Assembly (NCBI GenBank): GCA_006969625.1
Contig: CP030885.1
Location: 3,855,430-3,919,429, forward strand
Origin: Rhodospirillaceae bacterium
GTDB lineage: Bacteria > Pseudomonadota > Alphaproteobacteria > Kiloniellales > DSM-21159
Reading direction: 5' to 3'
DNA length: 64,000 nucleotides
Position numbers and translations under genes: made by a program. A model generated the notes under the pieces. It was given only the letters and a program-made list of their open reading frames with translations. It had not been told where the DNA came from and made no database searches. Shown here in pieces: positions 1 through 11,533 of this stretch (its first letter is position 1; each line of letters begins with the position of its first letter).

Positions 1-169
1 GGTGCTGCTCGGCGGAGACCACGCGGGCGACCGTGAAGGGCGCCAGATCGGCGGCCGGATCCTCGACACCCTCGACCTCCAGGCCGATCAGCGAGAGCTT
101 CTCGACGATCTCGGCCAGGCTCGCCGTGGTCTCCAGGTGGTCGCGCAGCCAGGAGAGGGTGAACTTCAT
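1..169 (-). CDS. pheT: Phenylalanyl-tRNA synthetase beta subunit, N-terminal fragment
   Basis: Only the first 56 codons lie in the window; the gene runs off the left edge. The product begins [15 protein letters not shown], the usual PheT amino terminus, and leads towards the tRNA-binding (EMAP-like) domain. PheT pairs with PheS in the alpha2-beta2 enzyme that charges tRNA-Phe in the cytoplasm. It sits 16 bases downstream of pheS on the same strand, as expected for a pheST operon. The start at 169 is the first ATG after pheS. Nothing can be said about the editing or catalytic-like domains. Confidence 0.93.
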   Translation of the reverse strand, partial: MKFTLSWLRDHLETTASLAEIVEKLSLIGLEVEGVEDPAADLAPFTVARVVSAEQH

Positions 170-185
170 CGCGCCCCTGCCTCGC

Positions 186-1268
186 CTACAACCCGCGCAC
201 CAGCGAGGGCGCCTCCAGCGGCACGAAGCCGTAGTGGCGCAGCCAGCGCAGGTCGCTGTCGAAGAAGGTGCGCAGGTCTGGAATGCCGTACTTCAGCATG
301 GCGATCCGCTCGATCCCCATGCCGAAGGCATAGCCCTGGTAAACCTCCGGGTCGATGCCGCAATTGACCAGCACCTTGGGGTGCACCATGCCGGACCCCA
401 GGATCTCCAGCCAATCCGCGCCGGGCCCGATCTTCAAGGTGCCGCCCTGGCGAGAGCAGCCGATGTCCACCTCCGCCGAAGGCTCGGTGAAGGGGAAGTA
501 GCTGGGGCGGAAACGCACCGGCAGGTCGTCGATGCCGAAGAAGGTCCGGCAGAACTCGATCAGCGTGCCCTTCAGGTGACCCATGTGGGTCTTCCGGTCG
601 ATCACCAGCCCCTCGACCTGATGGAACATCGGCGAGTGGGTGGCGTCGGAATCGGCGCGGAAGGTGCGCCCCGGGCAGATGATGCGGATCGGCGGGGCGA
701 CCTTCTGCATGGTGCGGATCTGCACCGGGCTGGTGTGGGTGCGCAGCACCAACGGCGCCTCGCCCGCCCCGCGCGGCGGCAGGAAAAAGGTGTCGTGCTC
801 CTGCCGGGCCGGATGCTCGGGCGGGATGTTCAGCGCATCGAAGTTGTGAAAGTCGTCCTCGATGTGCGGCCCCTCGGCGACGGAAAAGCCCATCTCGCCG
901 AAGATCGCCACCAGCTCCTCGACCGTCTGGCTGATCGGATGGATGCGGCCGACCGTGAAGGGGCGCGCCGGCAGGGTGACGTCGATCGTCTCGGCGGCCA
1001 GACGCACCTCGAGCTCGGCCTCGGCCAACTCGGCCTTGCGCGCCTCGATGGCTTCGGCCACCGCGTCCTTGATGGCGTTGAGCCGCTGACCGGCCTCGCG
1101 CCGCGCGTCCGGCGACAGGCCACCCAGGCCCTTCATCAGCTCGGTGACGCGGCCCTTCTTGCCGAGCGCGGCGACGCGCACCTCCTCGAGCCCGCGGCTG
1201 TCCGCCGCCGCCGCCACCTGGGTGAGCAGCTCGGCCCGCAGGGCGTCGAGACCGTCCTGATCCAGCAT
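186..1268 (-). CDS. pheS: Phenylalanyl-tRNA synthetase alpha subunit
   Basis: A 360-residue protein, a normal length for bacterial PheS. It has the N-terminal coiled-coil tRNA-binding arm (about residues 1-90), then the class II synthetase catalytic core. The core includes the family stretch [20 protein letters not shown] (motif 2 region) and a C-terminal [18 protein letters not shown] (motif 3). It attaches phenylalanine to tRNA-Phe together with PheT. It lies between rplT and pheT in the conserved thrS-infC-rpmI-rplT-pheST order and is probably co-transcribed with them. Confidence 0.98.
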   Translation of the reverse strand: MLDQDGLDALRAELLTQVAAAADSRGLEEVRVAALGKKGRVTELMKGLGGLSPDARREAGQRLNAIKDAVAEAIEARKAELAEAELEVRLAAETIDVTLPARPFTVGRIHPISQTVEELVAIFGEMGFSVAEGPHIEDDFHNFDALNIPPEHPARQEHDTFFLPPRGAGEAPLVLRTHTSPVQIRTMQKVAPPIRIICPGRTFRADSDATHSPMFHQVEGLVIDRKTHMGHLKGTLIEFCRTFFGIDDLPVRFRPSYFPFTEPSAEVDIGCSRQGGTLKIGPGADWLEILGSGMVHPKVLVNCGIDPEVYQGYAFGMGIERIAMLKYGIPDLRTFFDSDLRWLRHYGFVPLEAPSLVRGL

Positions 1269-1290
1269 CGCCGGCCGCCTCCCGCCGGCG

Positions 1291-1659
1291 TTAAGCGGAG
1301 ACGCGGGCGGCCTTGGCCTGGTCGACCAGCGAGGCGAAGGCCTCGGGCTCGTGCACCGCGACGTCGGCCAGCACCTTGCGGTCGACCTCGATGCCGGCCT
1401 TGGCCATGCCGTCGATGAAGCTGGCGTAGGTCATGCTGTCGTCGTGCGCGCGCACGGCGGCGTTGATGCGCTGGATCCACAGGCTGCGGAAGTTGCGCTT
1501 GCGCACCTTGCGGTCGCGGTACTGGTACTGCAGGCCCTTCTCGACCCGCTCGATCGCGACGCGATAGACGTTCTTGCCGCGGCCGCGGTAGCCTTTCGCC
1601 AGCTTGCGGACTTTCTGGTGCCGCGCGTGGGCGGTCACACCGCGCTTGATGCGTGCCAT
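1291..1659 (-). CDS. rplT: 50S ribosomal protein L20
   Basis: A 122-residue, strongly basic protein starting [20 protein letters not shown], the classic L20 N-terminal extension. It ends in the globular 23S rRNA-binding domain. L20 is an early assembly protein of the large subunit and in enterobacteria represses its own operon; whether that happens here cannot be read from the sequence. It sits between rpmI (44 bases upstream) and pheS (22 bases downstream) on the same strand, so it is probably co-transcribed. Confidence 0.98.
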   Translation of the reverse strand: MARIKRGVTAHARHQKVRKLAKGYRGRGKNVYRVAIERVEKGLQYQYRDRKVRKRNFRSLWIQRINAAVRAHDDSMTYASFIDGMAKAGIEVDRKVLADVAVHEPEAFASLVDQAKAARVSA

Positions 1660-1703
1660 TGTCTGCTACTCCTCGGGAGGTCTTCTGGGCGCCGGACGGG
1701 GTT

Positions 1704-1904
1704 TCAGTCGTTCGGCAGGAAGTGCCGGCGAACGACCTTGCCGTCCTGCGGCGCCAGGATCATGGTCCCGCGCGCGTTGCGCAGCATCTTCTGCGGCCGC
1801 TTGCGCATGTTGTGGCGCTTGAACGCGGAAGCCGCGCGGACCTTGCCCGAGGCGGTGAGCTTGAAGCGCTTCTTGGCGCCGCTCTTGGTCTTCATCTTCG
1901 GCAT
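1704..1904 (-). CDS. rpmI: 50S ribosomal protein L35
   Basis: A 66-residue protein beginning [20 protein letters not shown], the universal L35 start. The open frame extends upstream but the family start fixes the true ATG at 1904. It is rich in Lys and Arg, as expected for an rRNA-binding protein. It lies between infC and rplT, the standard order for this operon. The C-terminus HFLPND is typical of alphaproteobacterial L35. Confidence 0.98.
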   Translation of the reverse strand: MPKMKTKSGAKKRFKLTASGKVRAASAFKRHNMRKRPQKMLRNARGTMILAPQDGKVVRRHFLPND

Positions 1905-2090
1905 TTTCGTCCTCTTGTATCGTCGTTGGCGATGGGCCCTGCCAGCCGTGAAGGCCGGGGCCGAAGGAGCGGGTGGGCATGCCGCAGCCGTGCCGCTCAC
2001 AGAAAAGACCGCGGCCGCACCGAAAGGCACGGCCGGGGAGCGCGGGTTATAGCCTCGGGGTGCCGCTCGTGCAAGGGGCGGTGGCCGGCC

Positions 2091-2627
2091 TCAGCGCGGC
2101 GCCAGGATCATGATCATCTGGCGGCCTTCCATCTTCGGGAACTGCTCGACCTTGGCGATCTCCTCGACCTGGTCCTTGACCTTGTTCAGCAGGGCGTGCG
2201 CCAGGTTCTGGTGGGCGATCTCGCGGCCGCGGAAGCGCAGGGTCACCTTGACCTTGTCGCCCTCGCCGATGAACTTCTCGATCGACCGCAGCTTCGTGTC
2301 GTAGTCGTGCTGGTCGATGTTCGGGCGCATCTTGATCTCTTTGACCTCGATGATCTTCTGCTTCTTGCGCGCCTCGTTGGCCCGCTTCTGCGCCTCGTAC
2401 TTGTACTTGCCGTAATCGAGGATCTTGCAGACGGGCGGGTCAGCCTGCGGGGCGATCTCGACCAGGTCAAGCCCGGCCTCGTCCGCCATCGCGCGGGCCT
2501 CCTCGATGCCGACGACGCCGACGTTGTCGCCGTTCTCGTCGATCAGGCGCACTTTCGGGACGCGGATCTGATCGTTCGCGCGCGGGCCCTCGCGTGTGGG
2601 GCCGGCATCAGCGGGTGGTCTGCGTAT
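2091..2627 (-). CDS. infC: Translation initiation factor IF-3, probable AUA start
   Basis: IF-3 binds the 30S subunit and checks start codons. The clear homology ([14 protein letters not shown] through QMIMILAPR) extends upstream of the first GTG at 2552 as ...[12 protein letters not shown], which is conserved IF-3 sequence, so the real start must be upstream. The in-frame codon ATA at 2627-2625 lies 8 bases after a perfect AGGAG (2640-2636) and gives a 178-residue protein, the normal length. The alternative in-frame ATC at 2633 is too close to the ribosome-binding site. Rare start codons (AUU in E. coli) underlie IF-3 self-repression, so AUA here probably has the same role. The gene is 80 bases downstream of thrS. 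Confidence 0.93.
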   Translation of the reverse strand: MRRPPADAGPTREGPRANDQIRVPKVRLIDENGDNVGVVGIEEARAMADEAGLDLVEIAPQADPPVCKILDYGKYKYEAQKRANEARKKQKIIEVKEIKMRPNIDQHDYDTKLRSIEKFIGEGDKVKVTLRFRGREIAHQNLAHALLNKVKDQVEEIAKVEQFPKMEGRQMIMILAPR

Positions 2628-2707
2628 GGAGATCTCTCCTTTGTCTGTGCTCGCAAGCAGGTGTCGTATTGCGCCGGTACGGCGTCGCGGGGACCGGTTC
2701 GGGCCTG

Positions 2708-4675
2708 TCAGACTGCGGCGGCGGCGGGCGCCGCGGGCGCCGTCTCCTCCGACGCAGCGGCCAGGTCCGGGGCCACCGCTTCGTTCGAGAGTCTATGGAT
2801 CGCCTCGGACAGCGCAAGCACCTCTTGCGTCTGGCCGCCCAGGCGGCGCAGCGCCACCGTCTGCTCGGCCGCCTCGCGGGCGCCGACAACGGCGATCACC
2901 GGGACCTTCTTCAGGCTGTGCTCGCGCACCTTGTAATTGATCTTCTCGTTGCGCAGGTCGATTTCGGCCTTCAGCCCCGCCTTCTTCAGCGCCGCGGCCA
3001 CCTCGCGCGCATAGCCGTCGGCCTCGCTCGTGATGGTGGCGACCAGAACCTGCAGCGGCGAGAGCCACAGCGGCAGGCGGCCGGCGTAGTGCTCGATCAG
3101 GATGCCGGCGAAGCGCTCCAGCGAGCCCAGCTTGGCGATGTGCAGCATCGCCGGGCGATGGCGCTCGCCGTCCTGGCCGACGTAGGTGGCGTCCAGCCGC
3201 TCGGGCAGGTTCATGTCCACCTGCACCGTGCCGCACTGCCAATCGCGGCCGATCGCGTCGCGCAGCACGAACTCCAGCTTCGGGCCGTAGAAGGCGCCCT
3301 CGCCCGGGTTCAGTTCGTAGGGCTCGCCCATTTCGTCGAGCGCGCCCTTCAGATCCGCCTCCAGCCGGTCCCAAACGTGGTCGGCGCCGATACGTTTGTC
3401 CGGCCGGTCGGAGAACTTGATGCGCACCGTCTCGAAGCCGAAGTCGCGGTAGATCGACAGGATCATCCGGCTGGCGTCCTGCACCTCCTGCTTAACCTGC
3501 TCGGGCGTGCAGAAGATGTGCGCGTCGTCCTGGGTGAAGGCGCGCACGCGCATAAGGCCGTGCAAGGCGCCGGAGGGCTCGTAGCGGTGCACCTTGCCGA
3601 ACTCGGCCAGGCGCAGCGGCAACTCGCGGTAGCTGCGCAGGCCCTGGTTGAAGATCTGCACGTGGCCGGGACAGTTCATCGGCTTGATCGCGAAGGTGCG
3701 ACCGTCCTCCGTCTCGGTCGTGAACATGTGCTCGTGGTAGGCTTCCCAGTGTCCCGAAGCCTCCCACATGGAGCGGTCCATGATCTGCGGCGCGTTGACC
3801 TCGACGTAGCCGCCCTCCTCGTTGCGGCGCTTCATGTAGTCCAGCAGCTTGCTGAACGTCGCCCAGCCCTTGGGGTGCCAGAAGACGGCGCCCGGCGCCT
3901 CCTCCTGGAAATGAAACAGGTCCATCTCGCGGCCGAGCTTGCGGTGGTCGCGCTTCTCCGCCTCCTCCAGCATGTGGAGGTAGGCCTTCAGTTCCTTCTC
4001 GTCCCGCCAGGCCGTGCCGTAGACGCGCTGGAGCTGCTCGTTGCTGGCGTCTCCGCGCCAATAGGCGCCGGAAACGCGCATCAGCTTGAAGGCGTGGCCC
4101 AGGTTCTTGGTCGAGGGCAGGTGCGGCCCGCGGCACAGGTCGAGCCAGTCGCCCTGGCGGTAGATCGAGATCTCCTCGCCGGCCGGCAGCGTCTCGATGT
4201 GCTGCGCCTTGTACTTCTCGCCGATATCCTCGAAGTGGCGGATCGCGTGGTTGCGCTCCCAAACCTCGCGCTCGAGCGACAGATCGCGGTCGACGATCTC
4301 GTGCATGCGCCGCTCGATCTGCTCCAGATCCTCCGGCGTGAAGGGCTCCTTGCGCGCGAAGTCGTAGTAGAAGCCGGTCTCTGTCGCCGGCCCGAAGGTC
4401 ACCTGAGTGTCGGGATAGAGCTCCTGGGTCGCCTGCGCCATCACATGCGCGGCGTCGTGGCGCAGCAGCTCCAGCGCCTCGGGCGACTTGCGGGTGACGA
4501 TCTCGACCGCGGCGTCGTGCGCGATCTCGCGCGCAAGATCGCGCACCTCGCCGTCCACCTTGACGGCGAGCGCGGCCTTAACGAGGCCCGCACCGATCGA
4601 CTGGGCCACCTGCTTGCCGCTGACCGGGCCGTCGAACCGCTTGACCGACCCATCTGGCAGCGTAATCGCAACCAT
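2708..4675 (-). CDS. thrS: Threonyl-tRNA synthetase
   Basis: A 655-residue class II synthetase that charges tRNA-Thr. Domains in order are the N-terminal TGS domain ([14 protein letters not shown] onward), the editing domain ([13 protein letters not shown]), the catalytic core and the C-terminal anticodon-binding domain. In the core, [10 protein letters not shown] carries the zinc-ligand cysteine. The start at 4675 matches family members; the open frame upstream is not conserved. An alanine-rich tail of about 20 residues follows the anticodon domain and is not part of the family. It heads the operon continuing into infC. Confidence 0.97.
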   Translation of the reverse strand: MVAITLPDGSVKRFDGPVSGKQVAQSIGAGLVKAALAVKVDGEVRDLAREIAHDAAVEIVTRKSPEALELLRHDAAHVMAQATQELYPDTQVTFGPATETGFYYDFARKEPFTPEDLEQIERRMHEIVDRDLSLEREVWERNHAIRHFEDIGEKYKAQHIETLPAGEEISIYRQGDWLDLCRGPHLPSTKNLGHAFKLMRVSGAYWRGDASNEQLQRVYGTAWRDEKELKAYLHMLEEAEKRDHRKLGREMDLFHFQEEAPGAVFWHPKGWATFSKLLDYMKRRNEEGGYVEVNAPQIMDRSMWEASGHWEAYHEHMFTTETEDGRTFAIKPMNCPGHVQIFNQGLRSYRELPLRLAEFGKVHRYEPSGALHGLMRVRAFTQDDAHIFCTPEQVKQEVQDASRMILSIYRDFGFETVRIKFSDRPDKRIGADHVWDRLEADLKGALDEMGEPYELNPGEGAFYGPKLEFVLRDAIGRDWQCGTVQVDMNLPERLDATYVGQDGERHRPAMLHIAKLGSLERFAGILIEHYAGRLPLWLSPLQVLVATITSEADGYAREVAAALKKAGLKAEIDLRNEKINYKVREHSLKKVPVIAVVGAREAAEQTVALRRLGGQTQEVLALSEAIHRLSNEAVAPDLAAASEETAPAAPAAAAV

Positions 4676-4911
4676 CCGCCTGACTTTCCGTTCTCGCCTC
4701 GCACTTGCGCAGGCCACCGCTCGGGCCGCCCGTCCCGCCCAAGGTAGGGCGGGGAGGCGCACATTAGAAGGAATCCCAAGTCAGTCAAGGAAGCGACCGG
4801 CTTCGGCGTGGCCCGTCACGCGACCGGCGGGCGCCGCGTCCTTGTTGCGGGCGGGATAGCCAGCCCGCGAGGGGACCGCTGTCCCGGATAATCTGCGCGG
4901 AGGTCGCCGTC

Positions 4912-6768
4912 GTGCCGCGAGCCCCTTTGAGCCGTGTCCTCTTTGCCGCCGTTGCCGCGCTCGCACTGCTGCTGACCGGCGCCGGGTCGGCGCGCGCCCA
5001 GGACAGCCAGCCTCCGGCGACGGCGCAGACCGAGGCCGAGGCGCCGCCCGTACCGACCTCCGACGCGGCCGCCGCGGCGACGGCCGGCGCCGCGCCGCCG
5101 CAGGTGCCCTTTACCGGCTGCACCAGCCGCACCATCCACCAGACGCTGGCCGACATGGCCGCCGCGCCGCCCAGCAGCCTGACGCCCGCCACCTACGTGC
5201 TGCCCGGCGGCGAGACCACGGACTTCGAGATCGACCGCGTCTTCACGCCCGACAGCCATCCGGTGTTCTGCGCCTGGGTGGTGTGGGACGACCGGGCGAT
5301 CCGCCCGCGCGACCAATGGGCCTCGATCGAGACCGGCGAGAACACGGCGCACGGCCAGTGCAAGGGCGCACCCGGGCCGAACCAACCATTCGTCGAGCCG
5401 CAGCGCGCCGACATCGTCTCCGTCATCGCCGGCGACGCGGCCAACAGCACCTGGGTCCGCATCGCCCTGCCGGCCACGGAGAGCTTCAACCTCAACCGTT
5501 GGTGCGCCGCCCGCCTGATCCTGGCGCTCTACGAACGCGGCGCGGACGGCCGCTACACGGTGACACTGGCCTTCGACCGCGTCGAGCTGTTCAGCAACTA
5601 CGTCACCGACCTGACCATGGTGCTGAGCTTCGTCGCGCTGGTCTACCTCACCTGCGTAGCAGCCAACGCCCAGGCGATCCGCCGGCGCATGCGCAAGGCC
5701 GGCCTGACCCCCATGGCCTACGGCCGCGCCTTCCGGCACTCGCTGAGCCCGGTGGTGCTGACGGCCGAGGAGAACGGTCACGCCAGCCTGTCGAACCTGC
5801 AGGTCTTCGGCTTCTCGCTACTGGTCAGCGCGCTGGTGCTGTTCATCCTGTTCCGCCTCGGCACTCTGTCGTCGCTGTCGCCGGACATCCTCTACCTGCT
5901 CGGCATCTCGGCCGTCGGCACGGCCGGCGGCAAGCTGACCGACACCTCGCGCAACCGCCTCAGCCTGGAAAACTACACCTGGCTCAAGCGCAAGGGCTGG
6001 CTCAGCGGCGACCGGGTGACGACGAAGTGGAGCCAGCTCTTCACCACCGAGGGCACGCTGGACGTCTCCAAGATGCAGATGGGCGCCTTCAGCCTGATCG
6101 TCGCGATCGGCCTGGCGATGCTCGGCAGCAGCGATCTCGGCACCTTCGACATCCCCGACACGCTGCTGGGCGTGCTCGGCCTCAGCCAGGGCGTCTACGT
6201 CGCCGGTCGCGCCGTCACGCCGCCGACCTACGGGGACTACGACAAGAAGCTGACGGCGACCCGCGAGGCGGAGGCCCGGTACCGCGAAGACCCGACTCTG
6301 TCCAACCGGCGCGCCTACCTGCAGAACGCCGAGCAGGCGGCGACCATGCACCAACTGGTTTTCGGCAGAAAGATCGACGGCGCGGACCTGTTGCAGCCGC
6401 GCCCGCCCTTCCCGGACGGCGACGGCTCTGGTGGCGGATCGGGCGGCGGGGGTGCCGGGAGCGGCGGGGGTGCCGGGCGAGCGGGCGGCGGTCCGGCGGG
6501 CAGCGTCGAGCCGGCACCGACCCCGACGCCCCTGCCGGCGGGGCCCGCGGCGGCCGCCGCGCCGGCACCTTCGAGCGCCGCCGAGACGCCTGTCGTCCCG
6601 ATCCCTCTGCCGGACAGCGCACGCCCGGTGCCGCGGCCCACGCCTTTACCCGGCACTTCGACCGCGCCCGCACCCGCCAACGACGGCGCCCCGGCCGTGG
6701 ACGCCAAAGGGATCAGGCGAGAGGCGTGGCGCGAGGTGCCGGGCGTCAGCTACGAGCGCACCTGCTGA
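4912..6768 (+). CDS. Exported/membrane protein with disordered Gly/Pro tail, unknown function
   Basis: A 618-residue protein with a GTG start preceded by GGAGG eight bases upstream. It has a cleavable signal peptide (about residues 1-30, ending SARAQ) and a globular periplasmic-looking domain with several cysteines (CTSRTI, FCAWVVW, HGQCKG, NRWCAA). Membrane segments follow near residues 235-255, 300-320, 325-342, 390-410 and 415-435. The last 140 residues are low-complexity Gly/Ser, then Pro/Ala, probably disordered. I do not recognise a named family. It is transcribed divergently from thrS and ends just before the convergent glycosyltransferase. Confidence 0.85.
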   Translation: MPRAPLSRVLFAAVAALALLLTGAGSARAQDSQPPATAQTEAEAPPVPTSDAAAAATAGAAPPQVPFTGCTSRTIHQTLADMAAAPPSSLTPATYVLPGGETTDFEIDRVFTPDSHPVFCAWVVWDDRAIRPRDQWASIETGENTAHGQCKGAPGPNQPFVEPQRADIVSVIAGDAANSTWVRIALPATESFNLNRWCAARLILALYERGADGRYTVTLAFDRVELFSNYVTDLTMVLSFVALVYLTCVAANAQAIRRRMRKAGLTPMAYGRAFRHSLSPVVLTAEENGHASLSNLQVFGFSLLVSALVLFILFRLGTLSSLSPDILYLLGISAVGTAGGKLTDTSRNRLSLENYTWLKRKGWLSGDRVTTKWSQLFTTEGTLDVSKMQMGAFSLIVAIGLAMLGSSDLGTFDIPDTLLGVLGLSQGVYVAGRAVTPPTYGDYDKKLTATREAEARYREDPTLSNRRAYLQNAEQAATMHQLVFGRKIDGADLLQPRPPFPDGDGSGGGSGGGGAGSGGGAGRAGGGPAGSVEPAPTPTPLPAGPAAAAAPAPSSAAETPVVPIPLPDSARPVPRPTPLPGTSTAPAPANDGAPAVDAKGIRREAWREVPGVSYERTC

Positions 6769-6772
6769 GCGC

Positions 6773-7999
6773 TCACCCGGTCAGCGCCCGCATCGCCCGT
6801 TCGTTCAGCAGCTCGCGGTAGACCGCCAGCGTGCCGTCGCACATGGCCCGCTTGGAGAACATCGCCCGCACCCGCTCGATCGCCACCGCGGCCAGCCGCG
6901 CCCGCTGCTCGGCATCGAGCGACAGCGCCCGGCGCAGCGCCGCCGCCAGGGCGTCCAGGTCGCCGGGCGGGTAGAGCAGCCCGGTCTCGCCGGCCAGCAG
7001 TTGCTCGGGCGCGCCGCCATGATCGCTGGCGACGACGGGCCGGCCCATCGCCTGGGCCTCGGCGACGATGCGCCCGAAGCCCTCCGGCGCCGTCGAGGCG
7101 CTGACCACCACGTCGCTCAGCATGTAGGCGGCCGCCATGTCGCTGCAGGGACCGGCGAGCATCGCCTTGGCCTGCAGCCCGAGGCCGCGGATCTCGCGCT
7201 CCAGTTCGGCGCGGTAGGCCTCGCGGCCCTGGTCGTCGCCGACCAGCGCCACGACGAACTCGAAGTCCTCGAGCCGGGCTGCGGCGCGCAGCAACTCGAG
7301 CTGCCCTTTCCAGCGGGTCAGTCGGCCCGGCAGCATGATCACCGGTACGCCGTCCGGCAGGCGCCAGCGCTGGGCGAGCTGGACGACCCGCTCGGCCGAG
7401 ACCCGGTCGGGATCGAAGACCTCCAGGTCGACGCCACGGTAGACCAGACGCAGCCGCTCCGGCGGCGTGCCGTAGCTGGCGGCCACGTAGTCCCGGACGA
7501 AGCGAGAGATGCAGATCACCCGCTCGCCGCGCGCCATCACGGCGTTGTAGCGCCGCTTGAACGGCAGGCCGCCGACGGCGTAGGGCGCGTGCACGGTCGT
7601 GACGAACGGCCGGCCGCTGCGCTCCGCCGCCCACAGCGCCGACCAGGCCGGCGCGCGGCTGCGGGCGTGGACGATCTCCACGCCTTGGCCCTCGATCAGC
7701 GCGGCAAGCCGCTCGACGTTGCGGCGGACGGTCAGCGGGTTCTTGCTGGCCAACGGCAGCTCGAAGTGCCGGCCACCCGCTCGCTCGAGGGCGCGCACCA
7801 TCGGGCCGCCGGCCGAAGCCACCAGCGCGGTTCCGCCGGCCTCGACCAGCGCGCCGGCGACCTCCACCGTGCCCCGCTCCACGCCGCCGGCAACCAGGGA
7901 CGGCAGCACCTGCAACACCACCGGGCTGCCGCCCTGCCCGCCTGTCGGCGCCATGCCCTGGACAGCGCCGTCGCCGATGCTAGCCTCGGCTTCGCTCAC
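6773..7999 (-). CDS. GT4-type glycosyltransferase
   Basis: A GT-B fold glycosyltransferase of about 408 residues. The N-terminal half has the glycine-rich acceptor-side loop (PSLVAGGVERGT). The C-terminal half has the donor-binding LPGRLTRWKGQ and the EX7E motif in APEGFGRIVAEAQAMGRPVV, typical of GT4 enzymes that move nucleotide-sugar residues onto lipids or cell-surface glycans. The start is uncertain: a TTG at 8017, a GTG at 7999 (chosen) and an ATG at 7954 are in frame. Homology begins just after the ATG. It is divergent from the alpha/beta hydrolase at 8039. The acceptor is unknown. Confidence 0.92.
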   Translation of the reverse strand: MSEAEASIGDGAVQGMAPTGGQGGSPVVLQVLPSLVAGGVERGTVEVAGALVEAGGTALVASAGGPMVRALERAGGRHFELPLASKNPLTVRRNVERLAALIEGQGVEIVHARSRAPAWSALWAAERSGRPFVTTVHAPYAVGGLPFKRRYNAVMARGERVICISRFVRDYVAASYGTPPERLRLVYRGVDLEVFDPDRVSAERVVQLAQRWRLPDGVPVIMLPGRLTRWKGQLELLRAAARLEDFEFVVALVGDDQGREAYRAELEREIRGLGLQAKAMLAGPCSDMAAAYMLSDVVVSASTAPEGFGRIVAEAQAMGRPVVASDHGGAPEQLLAGETGLLYPPGDLDALAAALRRALSLDAEQRARLAAVAIERVRAMFSKRAMCDGTLAVYRELLNERAMRALTG

Positions 8000-8038
8000 G
8001 CTCGTCTCGTCTCCCAACTACCGCGCCCGGATCCGCCC

Positions 8039-8812
8039 ATGACCGACACGCCGCAGACCCTCGAACGGCCGGACGGCACCGTCCTTGCCTACCACAAGAC
8101 GCAGGGCCGCGGACCCGGCATCGTTTTCCTCAGCGGCTATATGTCGGACATGTCCGGCAGCAAGGCCAGCTTCCTGGAACGGCACTGCCTGGACCACGGC
8201 CGCGCCTATCTGCGCTTCGACTATCGCGGCCACGGCCTGTCGTCCGGCGCCTTTACCGACGGCACCATCGGCGCCTGGGCCGGCGATGCGGTGGCGATGC
8301 TCGACCAAGTGGTCGAGGGCCCGCAGGTGCTGGTCGGCAGCTCCATGGGCGGCTGGCTGATGCTGCTCGCCGCCCTGGCCCGACCGCAACGCGTCGCCGG
8401 CCTGCTGGGGATCGCCGCGGCGCCCGACTTCACCGAAACGCTGATGTGGGAAAGCTTCTCCCCTGAGGTGAAGGAAACGCTGCGCAGCGACGGCGTCTAC
8501 CGCGAGCCCAGCCCCTATGGAGAGGAGCCCTATACCATCACCCGTCGCCTGATCGAGGAGGGGCGCGACCATCTGCTCCTGCACCGGCCGATCGCGCTCG
8601 ACTGCCCGGTGCGGCTGATCCACGGCATGGCCGACCCGAACGTGCCCTACGCCTTCTCCCTGCGCCTGGCCGAGCGGCTGACCTCGAATGACGTCGAGAT
8701 CCAGCTCGTCAAGCGCGGCGACCACCGCCTGAGCGGCGAAGCGGACCTGCGGCGCCTGGCGGCGACCCTGGAGGCGCTGTGTGCCGTCGTCGAGGCGGCG
8801 CCAGCGCAATAG
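8039..8812 (+). CDS. Alpha/beta hydrolase (ABHD10-like)
   Basis: A 257-residue serine hydrolase. The nucleophile elbow is GSSMGGW (Ser near residue 102), and the acid and base are visible as HGMADPNVP and GDHRLS near the C-terminus, so the Ser-Asp-His triad is complete. The fold and the LRFDYRGHGLSSG motif resemble the ABHD10/thioesterase-like group found in alphaproteobacteria. The substrate is unknown; carboxyl ester or thioester hydrolysis is the family expectation. The ATG at 8039 gives the usual length. Confidence 0.92.
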   Translation: MTDTPQTLERPDGTVLAYHKTQGRGPGIVFLSGYMSDMSGSKASFLERHCLDHGRAYLRFDYRGHGLSSGAFTDGTIGAWAGDAVAMLDQVVEGPQVLVGSSMGGWLMLLAALARPQRVAGLLGIAAAPDFTETLMWESFSPEVKETLRSDGVYREPSPYGEEPYTITRRLIEEGRDHLLLHRPIALDCPVRLIHGMADPNVPYAFSLRLAERLTSNDVEIQLVKRGDHRLSGEADLRRLAATLEALCAVVEAAPAQ

Positions 8813-8966
8813 GCGGCACGCCGGCCGGCGCCCAAGCATACGGCCAACCCGAACGAACCCATGCCGAATGCCGGGCTTTCAATCGATTGTGCGGCTGAGA
8901 GAGGGATTTAACCTTTGCCGGCGTTGGGCGTTGTGGCAGGTTTCGCGTTGCGCTTTGCACGTGGCA

Positions 8967-10469
<1,503 letters not shown>

Positions 10470-11438
10470 TCAGCCGCCCTGCTCCGGTGCGAGCTCGGCC
10501 GCCGCGGTCTCCGCCGCCAGGACGGCCGGGAAGCCCTCGCGGTAGCTCGGGTAGAGCAGGCGCACCCCCAGCTCCTGCTTGATGCGCGCGTTGGAGACCC
10601 GCTTGTTGTCGCGGTAGAAGCTGCGGCCCATCTCGCTGAGATCGGCCGTCTCGAAGGGCACCAGCGGCGGCGGCTCCATCCCCAGCAGCCCGGCCGCGTG
10701 GGCCGTGACCTCCGCAGGGTCGGCCGCCGCGTCGTCGCAGACGTTATAGACCGCGCCCGGGTTCGGCCGGTCGATCGAGGCCGCCAGCACCTGGGCGATG
10801 TCGGCGACATGGATTCGGCTGAAGACTTGGCCGGGCTTTTCGATCCGCCGCGACCGGCCGGCGCGCAGGGCGGCGAACTGGCTGCGCCCCGGCCCGTAGA
10901 TCCCGGCCAGGCGGAAGATGTGCACGGGCAGCCCGTGCTCCTGCCACAACCTAAGCCAGTGGCGCTCGGCCGCCACCCGGCGACGGCCGCGCTCGCCCGT
11001 CGGCTCCAAGGCCGAGGTCTCGTCGACCCAGCCGCCGGCCCGGTCGCCGTAGACGCCGGTGGTCGAGAGATAGCCGATCCAGCGTAAGCCGCCGCCTTGC
11101 GCGAGTGCGACGATGTCGTCGAAATGCGCATCGAGCACCGGATCGCCCTCGGCGTCGGGCGGCACGGAGGACAGCAGGTGGGTGGTCCCGGACAGGGCCG
11201 TCTCCGGGCCGTCGAGCGGCGCGGCACGGTCGAACACGAAGGCCTCGACGCCTTCGCTTGCAGCGAGCGCGCTCGCCTTCTCGGCGGTGCGCGTGGTGCC
11301 GGCGATCTCCCAGCCCTGCACCGAGAGGTCGGCGGCGAGCTGGCGGGCACTGTAGCCCAGGCCGAAGACGAACAGACGTCGGTGGACGCCGAGCTCGCTC
11401 GGCAGGGTCGGATCGCTGGACTCGAGCGGCTGGTTCAT
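10470..11438 (-). CDS. SDR-type NAD-dependent epimerase/dehydratase family protein
   Basis: A 322-residue atypical extended SDR. The Rossmann motif is FVFGLGYSARQLA near residue 25, and the catalytic-like STTGVYGD holds the active-site tyrosine position. RLAGIYGPGRS and a C-terminal NDNKRVSN-like loop (YRDNKRVSN) resemble the YeeZ group. The substrate is not known. Its stop is immediately adjacent to the stop of the convergent histidine kinase, leaving no room for a terminator. Confidence 0.9.
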   Translation of the reverse strand: MNQPLESSDPTLPSELGVHRRLFVFGLGYSARQLAADLSVQGWEIAGTTRTAEKASALAASEGVEAFVFDRAAPLDGPETALSGTTHLLSSVPPDAEGDPVLDAHFDDIVALAQGGGLRWIGYLSTTGVYGDRAGGWVDETSALEPTGERGRRRVAAERHWLRLWQEHGLPVHIFRLAGIYGPGRSQFAALRAGRSRRIEKPGQVFSRIHVADIAQVLAASIDRPNPGAVYNVCDDAAADPAEVTAHAAGLLGMEPPPLVPFETADLSEMGRSFYRDNKRVSNARIKQELGVRLLYPSYREGFPAVLAAETAAAELAPEQGG

Positions 11439-11533
11439 GGCGTCAGAGGATGGCAGGCCCGCCGGGCGACGCCAAGAGGCCGCACGGCGAGTCCGCGCCG
11501 CCCTGCCGCGCTCTCGCCAAGGTCCGCCGCGAT

